64,000 nt of DNA from Pseudomonas fluorescens (GTDB lineage Bacteria > Pseudomonadota > Gammaproteobacteria > Pseudomonadales > Pseudomonadaceae). The DNA lies in assembly GCF_902498185.1 (NCBI RefSeq), contig NZ_CABVIX010000006.1, positions 124,001 to 188,000 on the forward strand. The letters run 5' to 3'. Shown here piece after piece: positions 54,212 through 62,776 of the stretch; position 1 is the stretch's first letter; the number at the start of each line of letters is the position of its first letter. Under the pieces are notes generated by a model that was given only the letters and a program-made list of their open reading frames with translations, was not told the DNA's origin and did not search any database. Both the position numbers and the translations under genes were made by a program.

Positions 54212-55763
54212 AACACAAGCGCATGGGCGCGAATTAGCCATGGCAACCCCGCATTATCTCGCAGGGTGTTTTGCTTTGAACAGTTTTATTGCTCAAAAAA
54301 ATACGCACCATGCCGCTACCGTCGCTTTATTCTCGGCTGCCTTCAATCTCCCTCATTTGTGTGGGCTGGGCGGGGATGCGATCATCCTCGCGCAGTCGCC
54401 TGATGGCGAAATTCAATCTTATAACGGGATGGGAATTACTGGGTCAAATCAGTCGATAGAATACTATCGCGCTTATGGATTTAGCGCTATTCCTTCGCGC
54501 GGTTTGTTTAGTACTATGATTTATGGCGCAGCTTACGCTCTCCAAGAGTTTATGGATTGCAATGATTTAGACCTTCGAGAAGTTTTACGTGATTTGGCGG
54601 CTGATATTAATAAGCCAATCCCGGTATCTCCATGCACATATGGGTTTATTAATAAATATCGTAAAGATATAGTGGCTGCGCCAAGTTTCCAAAATTGGAG
54701 GCAGGTTTATTTGGAGGCTTCTGCTGAAGTTAAAAACTCTGTTCCACATGCCAGTAGGTTAGTCAGCATAATACGCAGGGAAGGTTTGCGAACATTTTAC
54801 AGTGGATCAATTGCGCATCGGTTTTTAGATCGTGTCAACAGCGAAGCTCCAGGACTATTTCTGCCTGAAGATTTTGAAAGCTTTAAGGCTCCGAGATTTG
54901 ATGTCGCCAACATAAATTTCTTGGGTAGTTCGATCCATTGTCATGCCGGAAATGCCCCGTGGCTTGAAATGGCAATAATTTTAGGGGTCGTCGAGAGACG
55001 AATTGCTGAGTACGCCAGGTTTAATGGCCTAACCATGCTCCGGTGGTGTCGTTTGGCAGGGGCAGTAGAAAGCTTTTTAGAGCAACGTGGGATTGATAGA
55101 TGTCTGGCTATCGATCCAAATGACTTAAAATTTGTGGTCTCCGAGGCAATATCGGCGATAGAGTCAGAAATAGAAAGTTGCACTCTAATTAAGCCAATAT
55201 GGGGAAAAGGGGCAGATACAGTATTCATAGGATCGGCACATGCCGATGGCACACTGATCGGCATGACGAGTTCGATCTTCACTCCTTTTGGTGCTATGTT
55301 AGACCCCGGAGAATCAGGATTATTGCTTTCCAATCGGGCATTTTCATTTTCGGATGATCCCTTATGTTCACGTAGGCTAGAGCCCAACAAAACAGCTAAC
55401 CATACAATAAACTCACTCATTGTAAGAAGCTCCGATATGGATTTTACGATGGGAACTACCGGTGGTTTTGTACAAGTTCAGATTTTGGTGCAACTGCTGG
55501 TTCGAATTCTCTACTTGAAAGAGGCACCACAAGCTGCGTTGGAGGCGCCACGGTTCGCCAATATGGGTAAATCAAATCGATATCAAGGCACCCTGATATG
55601 CTACGAGAAACGTAATTCATCTACGGTCCCTGAGAGCTTTGTTCCTTTGCCGGCACTATGTGGCAGAATGGGAGTAGCTCAGATTGCAGGTATTTTAAAA
55701 TCAAATGGAGACGTTTTTTCTGCTTCTGACCCACGCGGTGAGGGGGCCGCGCTCGCATACTGA
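54201..55763 (+). CDS. Gamma-glutamyltransferase-fold protein (cluster gene 4)
   Basis: A 520-residue Ntn-hydrolase of the gamma-glutamyltranspeptidase superfamily. The N-terminal subunit has HLCGLGGDAII near 52-62. The predicted self-cleavage nucleophile is T340 in GADTVFIG. It aligns with the family's invariant Thr, but the usual following Thr-His is replaced by Val-Phe. FTPFGAMLDPGESGLLLSN and GTTGGF complete the small-subunit pattern, leaving a 181-residue small chain. No signal peptide is visible, so it is probably cytoplasmic, unlike classical GGT. AGGGG nine bases upstream supports this start. Role unknown: amide hydrolysis, transfer or bond formation on a pathway intermediate. Confidence 0.82.
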   Translation: MSFRTQAHGRELAMATPHYLAGCFALNSFIAQKNTHHAATVALFSAAFNLPHLCGLGGDAIILAQSPDGEIQSYNGMGITGSNQSIEYYRAYGFSAIPSRGLFSTMIYGAAYALQEFMDCNDLDLREVLRDLAADINKPIPVSPCTYGFINKYRKDIVAAPSFQNWRQVYLEASAEVKNSVPHASRLVSIIRREGLRTFYSGSIAHRFLDRVNSEAPGLFLPEDFESFKAPRFDVANINFLGSSIHCHAGNAPWLEMAIILGVVERRIAEYARFNGLTMLRWCRLAGAVESFLEQRGIDRCLAIDPNDLKFVVSEAISAIESEIESCTLIKPIWGKGADTVFIGSAHADGTLIGMTSSIFTPFGAMLDPGESGLLLSNRAFSFSDDPLCSRRLEPNKTANHTINSLIVRSSDMDFTMGTTGGFVQVQILVQLLVRILYLKEAPQAALEAPRFANMGKSNRYQGTLICYEKRNSSTVPESFVPLPALCGRMGVAQIAGILKSNGDVFSASDPRGEGAALAY

Positions 55764-55953
55764 TCTTAATATCGCTCGATCTATCTGCAGATTCTTCACG
55801 ACCTAGCGTTTACAAATCTACTGCTGAAGCGCAAGGAGTTTATTGTCTCTGTCTGAGGAATTTATATGGCAGAATCCTAGAGGGTATGAAAATTTTTTTA
55901 TACTAAGATAAAACTGTTCATGCTTATGCCACGGATAGAAGGCGTCATAGTCT
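55764..55953. promoter_or_regulatory. Possible internal promoter region of the cluster
   Basis: A 190-base, very AT-rich gap between genes 4 and 5, the largest in the operon. A TATACT hexamer lies in a T-rich stretch near 55899-55904, without a clear -35 partner. It could let the exporter and the last genes be expressed separately. Confidence 0.35.
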
Positions 55954-57159
55954 ATGAGAGCTATACCGGTTTCCATACTGATGTTGGTTTCTGCCCTTGG
56001 TCCTTTCGCTCTGGGAATGATGATTGCCATACAGCCAGAAATCGGCCTCACGCTTGAAGCCTCACCTGAACAAACGCAGTATGCTTTGTCGAGCGCGTTC
56101 TTAGTGCTAGGAAGCTGCTACTTACTCACAGGAAAAATTATCGATGGTGTAGGATATCGCCACGTGCTGTTGGTTTCAGGCGGAGTCTTTTGTATCAGTT
56201 TGTACTGCGGAGCGGCGGCATTAAACTACGAATCGTTTGTCATCGCTCGCATGTTACAGGCAGCAAGCGGGAGCTGCGGATTTATCCTGGTGCGGGCTCA
56301 CCTATGCCTCCGTTTCGATGACAGGCAAGCTACGACTGTGTTGGGCTATTTCACCATAGTCACTGCGATATGTCCGATGCTCGCGCCTATGATAGGACAT
56401 TATGTTAGCACATGGCTGGGGTGGCGCGGCTTGTATTGGGGGGTCGCGGTTCTAAGTTCTGTCATGTACTTATACATATTTCTGGTCGGGAAAAAATCGT
56501 TTGAAGATGTAGGGAGTACAGGTCGACTTGGGGGCGTCGCCCACCATTACCTGGCGGAGATCAACCTTCGCTTTGTATTATCGGTCCTCGCAATTTCTTT
56601 CGCGTCTGGTGTGTTTTATACATTCGTGACCGTGGGCCCATTTGTAATGCTGGCTGAATTTGAATTAGATGGGAAAGACTTCGGTGTTTACTTTATCGCG
56701 ACCTCTTTGGCTTTCGCATCTGCGAGCTTTTGTTTCAGCAGGACCGTAACCGCCCGCCCTGTCGAACAGTTTTTTGGCGTGGGGTCATTGATCAATGCGA
56801 CGGGTCTAGCGTGCATGTGGGTTGCGATCTTCTATGGATCGATGTCCGGTTTGATGATAGCGATACTTATCTTGAACTTTGGAAACGGATTGTTAGCACC
56901 AGCGTTGTCCGCTTACATTCTGATCCGTGTTGCCCGTTCTAAGCCATTAGCATCAGGGTTGCTGGGATTTGCTCAGATGACTTCTGGTGGAGTAATCTCT
57001 TTCATGGCGGGACATTTCGCGTCAGGGACTTTAGAAGCGATGGGGGTGTTAATAAGCTTCTGCGTAATTTTGTCTTGTTTATTTGCAGCAGGTTTAATGG
57101 TGGCCTTGCTCAAAAACAGTTTAGCGGCAGATCGAGGCTCGAACAAGATTGGGGAATAA
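55954..57159 (+). CDS. MFS exporter, Bcr/CflA-like (cluster gene 5)
   Basis: A 401-residue protein with twelve predicted helices. Helix 1 starts right at the N-terminus (VSILMLVSALGPFALGMMIA). The helix 2-3 loop has GKIIDGVGYRHVLLVSGG, a variant of motif A, and helix 4 RMLQAASGSCGFILVRA resembles drug/H+ antiporters of the DHA1 group. It is the likely exporter and self-protection pump for the cluster's product. The ribosome-binding site (AAGG, 12 bases away) is weak. The BKACE gene follows after 27 bases. Confidence 0.85.
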   Translation: MRAIPVSILMLVSALGPFALGMMIAIQPEIGLTLEASPEQTQYALSSAFLVLGSCYLLTGKIIDGVGYRHVLLVSGGVFCISLYCGAAALNYESFVIARMLQAASGSCGFILVRAHLCLRFDDRQATTVLGYFTIVTAICPMLAPMIGHYVSTWLGWRGLYWGVAVLSSVMYLYIFLVGKKSFEDVGSTGRLGGVAHHYLAEINLRFVLSVLAISFASGVFYTFVTVGPFVMLAEFELDGKDFGVYFIATSLAFASASFCFSRTVTARPVEQFFGVGSLINATGLACMWVAIFYGSMSGLMIAILILNFGNGLLAPALSAYILIRVARSKPLASGLLGFAQMTSGGVISFMAGHFASGTLEAMGVLISFCVILSCLFAAGLMVALLKNSLAADRGSNKIGE

Positions 57160-57186
57160 CCAACTATCTATTAGGGTGAATTATTT

Positions 57187-58644
57187 ATGAAGCGTATGTT
57201 TGTCACGGCTGCGCCAGTAGGGGCTGTACCTCAGAAGCTGTATCCGTTAGACTCAAACTTTATCACCGATGAAGAAGCGCAACAGCTCTATACTAAATTT
57301 GAGAGAGGAGCCGCAATTGATATTCTTTTAAATGGTGGTTGGACTTTCGTTGGAGCCGGCGGTATGCGGCTCGTTCATTCTAAGATCAATGGGAACAATT
57401 CAATCGTCGCCGCTGATTCGCTCAGCCATCTCCCTTTAGAGATAGCGCGTAAAGTCGTCCTGTCCTTGACCACTCAAGGCTGGCAGCCCTCAAATGGAGG
57501 CGATCTACTGTGGCCACATAATGGTGGAGTATCCTATTTGACTCCCGAAGCTGTGAAGGCCATTTCTTCCATTGACTCCTCACTAATTTCCTTTCAGGCT
57601 AACGGATGGGAAGTTACAGGCTCAGGGCTTTGGCGCCACGGTCGAGCTTGCTCTGCGGGTCTGCCAATTACCGTCGAGGAAATCATCGAAGAGTCACTAT
57701 GTTGTTTTGAGGCGGGTGCAAGTGTCGTCCACCTGCATACCAGGAAAGTAACCGATATTCTTAATTTTAAATATAATGGAGGTGCGAGCGCGGTGCGAGT
57801 TCAGAGTCAAGCGAATAATATAGACTTGGCGCAGTATGATCTGATTATTCCTGCGATACTAGAACGGCGAAACGATGTTGTTCTGAATATTTCGACGAGT
57901 GTCAGGGGTAGTATTCTAGATATGGCTAGCCCTGGGCGCCGTGGCCCACTGAAGTCTTACGGTCATAATGAAAGAGTTCCCGAGATTGCCTCCTTCAGCC
58001 CAGGAAGGGTTTCGTTCTCATCGGGAGGCGGCTATGACAATACTGATAGTTTTATTGCTGCGCAATTAGTTCATTTTTCAAAGCTTGGAATTCGACCTGA
58101 GGTCGAGGTATTCAATCTCACAATTCTGGAAAGCGCTCTTGGAAACTACCGGGACGCAATAAGCTTGTGTGGAGTTCCTGTGCTTCTTATGCTTGTTGCC
58201 GGTGTGGATCAAAATAAGCTGGAGAACGGCTCACTTCGGGATGATTCGTTGATCCCGGTCGAGGTTAAGGAAAAGGCGCTCCAGCTGGTCTCATTAGGTG
58301 ATGAGACAAGCCGTTTAAGTGCCATATCTTGCATCGAACAGTCCCTTGCTCCAATCGTGGATGCGATCCGTCGCGCATACGAAGATTCGCTAATATCAAT
58401 CCTTTTACCAGGCATACTGCAGTCATTGGTTGTTGAGGTCGCCCTGAATTTAAGTTTGGATGGTGTCCGTGTGGGTTTGGAAGACTCGCTGACGATCCAT
58501 GATACCTCCGTTCCAGGAGGGATTAGGAAGGCCACTGGTACTGCGGAACAAGTCAGAAGTGTCGTAATGCAGCTTTCAAATGCAGACATTCGCGTCATGA
58601 GTCCGCAGGAACTGAATCTCAAGTTGAATGGTACAATTAGTTGA
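57187..58644 (+). CDS. BKACE (DUF849) enzyme with repeat insertion (cluster gene 6)
   Basis: A 485-residue protein of the beta-keto acid cleavage family. The core motifs are present: H182-L-H184 (VVHLHTR), the likely zinc ligands, and R428 with E432 in VRVGLEDS, which keep the Arg-x3-Glu spacing of Kce. The family N-terminus (FVTAAPVGAVP) is present, but about 130 residues are inserted before LPITVEEIIEES. The insert holds three related units centred on W52, W99 and W141, each Gly-Trp, a Gly-rich turn and a His (H64, H111, H151). BKACE enzymes condense acetyl-CoA with beta-keto acids; the substrate here is unknown. AGGGTG upstream supports the start. Confidence 0.85.
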   Translation: MKRMFVTAAPVGAVPQKLYPLDSNFITDEEAQQLYTKFERGAAIDILLNGGWTFVGAGGMRLVHSKINGNNSIVAADSLSHLPLEIARKVVLSLTTQGWQPSNGGDLLWPHNGGVSYLTPEAVKAISSIDSSLISFQANGWEVTGSGLWRHGRACSAGLPITVEEIIEESLCCFEAGASVVHLHTRKVTDILNFKYNGGASAVRVQSQANNIDLAQYDLIIPAILERRNDVVLNISTSVRGSILDMASPGRRGPLKSYGHNERVPEIASFSPGRVSFSSGGGYDNTDSFIAAQLVHFSKLGIRPEVEVFNLTILESALGNYRDAISLCGVPVLLMLVAGVDQNKLENGSLRDDSLIPVEVKEKALQLVSLGDETSRLSAISCIEQSLAPIVDAIRRAYEDSLISILLPGILQSLVVEVALNLSLDGVRVGLEDSLTIHDTSVPGGIRKATGTAEQVRSVVMQLSNADIRVMSPQELNLKLNGTIS

Positions 58645-58751
58645 TTTAAAGCGTCACAGGTGAAGACCTTACCTCGATGACAGTACCCTTGGTGCCGGTT
58701 GGCAAGCGTACGACATAGCTAGCTTGCCAGTATCTACGACAGGTGGGTGAT

Positions 58752-59186
58752 ATGGGTATTAATGTAGGATTCATGGAGTTTGCTTTGGCATTAGGCCGAA
58801 TGGCTCTGCCGGAATGCTTACCTAACCCTCCGGTAGGGTGCGTCTTAGTTAGAAATGGAAATATCCTTAGTTATGGGTTTACGCAGCCGTGCGGACAATA
58901 TCACGCCGAAGCTATGGCGTTGGCACAGTTGCCTGAAGGTTGTCAGGGCGTAGTAGCTTACGTAACGTTGGAGCCCTGCTCTTTCTGCGGGCGCACGCCA
59001 TCATGTGCGCAAGCTCTAATTGACCGAGGCGTGGACCGTGTCTATGTATCTTTACTTGATCCGGACCCAAGGAATTCTGGAGCTGGGATCGACATGCTTC
59101 GCAATGCGGGTATTGAGGTGAGTATTGGACTTTTAGCTGAAGAAGCGAGTGCTGATTTGGCTAGGTTTTTAGTGTCATTTAGGTGA
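58752..59186 (+). CDS. RibD-type deaminase, deaminase domain only (cluster gene 7)
   Basis: A 144-residue zinc deaminase matching the N-terminal half of RibD. The NPPVGCVLV substrate loop, H51-A-E53 and C76...C85 (TLEPCSFCGRTPSC) give the full zinc site and the catalytic Glu. The C-terminal NADPH reductase of RibD is absent. It should deaminate the GTP cyclohydrolase II product, as ToxE does in the toxoflavin path. AGGTGG five bases before the ATG at 58752 is preferred to the GTG at 58743. It follows gene 6 by 107 bases and is the last AT-rich gene. Confidence 0.88.
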   Translation: MGINVGFMEFALALGRMALPECLPNPPVGCVLVRNGNILSYGFTQPCGQYHAEAMALAQLPEGCQGVVAYVTLEPCSFCGRTPSCAQALIDRGVDRVYVSLLDPDPRNSGAGIDMLRNAGIEVSIGLLAEEASADLARFLVSFR

Positions 59187-59305
59187 TTTATCTGTGATGG
59201 CTGGAATTTGGCGCCATCGCGCATCGACCAGCCTATTTTCCCTTAAGCGGTCTATGGCTTGCACGCCGTTAACGAGAGCGGCTTGCCGGAACTCGGCCCC
59301 GCCGC

Positions 59306-59326
59306 AAACCCGGGCAGAGCCCGGGT
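59306..59326 (-). terminator. Hairpin after the RIO kinase gene
   Basis: ACCCGGGC-aga-GCCCGGGT lies 24 bases beyond the RIO kinase stop, with a short T-run on the minus strand. High GC content returns at this point. Confidence 0.6.
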
Positions 59327-59349
59327 CGGCATTTCAGGCATCCCGGCGG

Positions 59350-60243
59350 TTATTGCATCCAGGGCGGCGGTGGCTCTTCGCCCTTCACCGGGCCGCGCTC
59401 GGCGTCTTCGCGGGCGGCACGGCGGCGGGTGTCGTCGAGGCGGGCGGCATCGATTTCGCGGAGGACGCCACCGACGTCAGCTTCGTGGTCGTCATCGGCA
59501 AATTCGCCGGTCAATGGGCTATCGGCGCGCAATTCGCCGGCTTCGTAGAGCGACCACATCTCACGCGCGTAGCGGGTGGCCTTCAGCTCGGGTGCGAAGC
59601 GGCCAAAATAACCGCTCATGTTCCCCACATCCCGCTCCAGCATGCTGAACGCGTGGTTGTTGCCGGCTGCGTCCACGGCCTGGGGCAGGTCGATGATCAC
59701 CGGGCCGTCAGGGCCGAGCAGCACGTTGAACTCCGACAGGTCGCCATGCACCAGTCCGGTACACAGCATCAGCACGATCTGGCGGATGACGAAGGCGTGA
59801 TACTCAAGTGCCTGCTCGGGCTCGAGATGCACGTCGTTCAGACGCGGCGCGGCGTCGCCGTCGGCGTCCACCACCAGCTCCATCAGCAGCACGCCGTCCT
59901 GGAAATCGTAGGGCTTGGGGACCCGCACGCCAGCCCCGGCCAGGCGGAACAGCGCTGCCACTTCGGCGTTCTGCCAGGCATCCTCGGCCTCCTTGCGGCC
60001 ATACTTGGAGCCCTTGGACATGGCCCGGGCCTGGCGGCTGTTGCGCACCTTGCGGCCTTCCTGGTACTCGGCGGCCTGGCGGAAACTGCGTTTGTTGGCC
60101 TCTTTATAGACCTTGGCGCAACGCACCTCGGCCCCGCAGCGCACCACGTAGACAGCCGCTTCCTTGCCACTCATCAAGGGCCGGAGCACTTCGTCGACCA
60201 GCCCATCTTCAATCAGCGGTTCAATCCGTTTTGGAGTCTTCAT
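59350..60243 (-). CDS. RIO1-family serine/threonine kinase-like protein
   Basis: A 297-residue atypical kinase. SGKEAAVYVVRCG and the Lys of CAKVYK near residue 45 form the nucleotide site. The catalytic loop is LVHGDLSEFNVLL near 173-185 and the metal-binding Asp is in VIIDLPQAVD. The N-terminal KRIEPLIEDGLVDEVLRPLM is typical of bacterial RIO1-like proteins, found across Pseudomonas, substrate unknown. The ATG at 60243 is chosen over an extended frame. It belongs to the core that resumes after the island. Confidence 0.88.
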   Translation of the reverse strand: MKTPKRIEPLIEDGLVDEVLRPLMSGKEAAVYVVRCGAEVRCAKVYKEANKRSFRQAAEYQEGRKVRNSRQARAMSKGSKYGRKEAEDAWQNAEVAALFRLAGAGVRVPKPYDFQDGVLLMELVVDADGDAAPRLNDVHLEPEQALEYHAFVIRQIVLMLCTGLVHGDLSEFNVLLGPDGPVIIDLPQAVDAAGNNHAFSMLERDVGNMSGYFGRFAPELKATRYAREMWSLYEAGELRADSPLTGEFADDDHEADVGGVLREIDAARLDDTRRRAAREDAERGPVKGEEPPPPWMQ

Positions 60244-60421
60244 CGTTTCTTTGCTTTGGGTCCTGTCTTGCCAACACACGGGTTGCACGGGGCCGGCCAT
60301 CGTCTCACAGACTGATGAGACTTGCTCGGCCAGGATGCAACAAACACCCTGAACTTTCCCTGAACGGTCATCTCGAAATATCTAGACACATCCACTGTGG
60401 CCTGGCCAAAGCGAGTATCCC

Positions 60422-62776
60422 ATGCAACTCCTTCACCCGAAGGCGCGTTTCAAGCCCTATCATTCGGCCAGCGGGGGATGGGGGTCGGCGCATTCGGTCA
60501 TGACCATCCTCTGGCGGGAACAGGCACTGGCCAAGGCGCCCAGGGCCCTGCTGCACCAGAACAAACCCGATGGCTTTGCCTGCGTCAGCTGTGCGTGGGC
60601 CAAGCCCGGCCATCCCCATGCACTGGAATTCTGCGAGAACGGGGCCAAGGCCACGGCGTGGGAGCTGACCAGCCGGCGCACCGCCCCGGACTTCTTTGCC
60701 CGCCACACGCTTTCCGAGCTGCGCAGCTGGAGCGACTACGACCTGGAGCAGCATGGCCGTCTCACGCACCCGCTGCGCTACGACGCGGCAACCGACCATT
60801 ATCGTGTCACCGATTGGCGCGAGGCCTACCAGGAAATCGGCCGCGAGCTTCGTGCACTGCGGCCTGAAGAAGTGGTGTTCTACGCCTCCGGCCGTGCGTC
60901 GCTGGAAGCCTCGTTCATGTACCAGCTGTTCGCCCGTGCCTATGGCACCAATAACCTGCCGGACAGCTCGAACATGTGCCACGAGAGCACTTCGGTGGGG
61001 CTGCAGGAGAGTATCGGGGTCCCCGTCGGCACCGTCACCCTGGCCGATTTCGAACACACCGACTGTGTCTTCTTCTTCGGCCAGAACGTGGGCAGCAATA
61101 GCCCGCGCATGCTTCACCCCTTGCAGGATGCGCGCAAGCGCAAGGTTCCGGTCATCACGTTCAACCCGTTGCGCGAGCGCGGCCTGGAACGCTTCGTCAA
61201 TCCGCAATCGCCGCGCGAGATGATCGGTCCCGGATCGACCGTCATCAGCACCCAGTATCACCAGGTGGCAATCGGCGGCGACCTGGCGGCCGTCATGGGT
61301 ATCGCCAAGTCGCTGCTGGAGATGGATCGCCAGGCGACGGCAGATGGCACGCCGGCCATCCTCGATCACGCGTTCATTGCCGAACATACCCATGGCTTCG
61401 AACGCTTCGTCGGCGAGGTCGAGCGGTACTCCTGGGACACGCTCGAGCATCGCTCGGGGCTCGGGCGCGCTGCGATGGAAGCGGCGGCCACGGTGTACGC
61501 GCGCAGTGAAAGGGTCATGGTGATCTATGGCATGGGCATGACCCAGCATCGTCATGGCGTGGAAAACGTGCAGATGCTGGTTAACCTCCTGCTGCTGCGC
61601 GGCAACATCGGCAAGCCTGGGGCAGGTATCTGCCCTGTGCGCGGCCACTCCAATGTGCAGGGGCAGCGTACGGTGGGCATCACCGAAGACCCGGCAAAGG
61701 TGCCCGCAGACAAGATCGAAGCGCTGTTCGGCTTCAAGGTTCCCGAGCAAAAGGGCCGTGCGACCGTCGAGACCTGCGAGGGTATCCTCGATGGCAGCGT
61801 CAAGGCCTTCATCGGGTTGGGCGGCAACTTCCTGCGCGCTGTGCCGGATACCGATCGCATGGAGCCAGCCTGGTCTGGCCTGGCGTTGAATGTGCAAGTC
61901 GCCACCAAGCTGAACCGCACCCACCTGTTCGCGGGGCGTCAGGCCTGGCTCTTGCCGTGCCTCGGACGCATCGAGATCGACCGCCAGGACGGCCATGCGC
62001 AGACCTACAGCACCGAGGACAGCACCGGCTGCATCCGCGCCTGGAAGGGCACCAGCGAGCCGGCCGGAGATCAGCTTCGCTCCGAGGTGGCCATCATCGC
62101 CGGGCTGGCCGAGGCCACGCTCGAGGCACCGTGCCAGATCCCCTGGGATGCCTGGCGGCACGACTACGCGCTGATCCGCTCGGCGATCAGCCAGGTGTAC
62201 CCCGAGATCTTCCACGACATGGAAACCCGCATGTGGGAACCTGGCGGCTTCCATCGCCCGATTGCCGCCAGTGAACGGACGTTCAATACCGAGTCCGGCA
62301 AGGCGCAATTCGTTGCGCCAGGCAAGCTCGATGAGGACGACGATGTCACCGTGGACCCCGGCCGGCGTGATGTCCTGCAACTGATGACGCTGCGCAGCAA
62401 CGATCAGTTCAACACCACGGTGTACGGCTACGATGACCGCTTTCGCGGCGTGCATGGCACCCGCAGCGTGGTGTTCCTCAATCGCAGCGATGTGATCCGC
62501 CTGGGCTTTGCGCCGGGCGACTGGGTCGACGTGCGTACGGCGATCGAGCCGCAGGTGCGGCGCCAGGTAGGGCCTCTACAGATCATTGCCTATGACATTC
62601 CGCAAGGCTGCGCCGCGGCCTACTACCCGGAATGCAACCCGCTGGTCCCCCTGTGGCACCACGCCGAACGCAGCAAGGTGCCGGCCGCCAAATCCATCCC
62701 GGTGACCCTGCATCGGTCGCGCCCCTCGGCGGACGCCCTGAAGCACGCGGTGCCGGCGGGCGACCAGGTTGGTTGA
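60422..62776 (+). CDS. FdhF/YdeP-family molybdopterin oxidoreductase
   Basis: A 784-residue protein of the formate dehydrogenase-like YdeP family. An N-terminal iron-sulfur region has C54, C57 and C71. The molybdopterin domains follow (RGHSNVQGQRTVGI, GGNFLRAVPDT), and the C-terminal molydopterin-binding domain begins near DVLQLMTLRSNDQFNTTVYG. In E. coli YdeP is linked to acid resistance; the substrate is unknown and formate oxidation is not proven. The bd oxidase gene overlaps its end. Confidence 0.9.
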   Translation: MQLLHPKARFKPYHSASGGWGSAHSVMTILWREQALAKAPRALLHQNKPDGFACVSCAWAKPGHPHALEFCENGAKATAWELTSRRTAPDFFARHTLSELRSWSDYDLEQHGRLTHPLRYDAATDHYRVTDWREAYQEIGRELRALRPEEVVFYASGRASLEASFMYQLFARAYGTNNLPDSSNMCHESTSVGLQESIGVPVGTVTLADFEHTDCVFFFGQNVGSNSPRMLHPLQDARKRKVPVITFNPLRERGLERFVNPQSPREMIGPGSTVISTQYHQVAIGGDLAAVMGIAKSLLEMDRQATADGTPAILDHAFIAEHTHGFERFVGEVERYSWDTLEHRSGLGRAAMEAAATVYARSERVMVIYGMGMTQHRHGVENVQMLVNLLLLRGNIGKPGAGICPVRGHSNVQGQRTVGITEDPAKVPADKIEALFGFKVPEQKGRATVETCEGILDGSVKAFIGLGGNFLRAVPDTDRMEPAWSGLALNVQVATKLNRTHLFAGRQAWLLPCLGRIEIDRQDGHAQTYSTEDSTGCIRAWKGTSEPAGDQLRSEVAIIAGLAEATLEAPCQIPWDAWRHDYALIRSAISQVYPEIFHDMETRMWEPGGFHRPIAASERTFNTESGKAQFVAPGKLDEDDDVTVDPGRRDVLQLMTLRSNDQFNTTVYGYDDRFRGVHGTRSVVFLNRSDVIRLGFAPGDWVDVRTAIEPQVRRQVGPLQIIAYDIPQGCAAAYYPECNPLVPLWHHAERSKVPAAKSIPVTLHRSRPSADALKHAVPAGDQVG

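Noticed and set aside
52088..59186. Reading the cluster as a second riboflavin operon
   Set aside because: ribB, ribH and the RibD reductase are missing, while a methyltransferase, exporter, BKACE and GGT-fold protein are present.
60368..62455. 695-codon frame opposite the YdeP-like gene
   Set aside because: Shadow; the plus strand shows the iron-sulfur and molybdopterin motifs.
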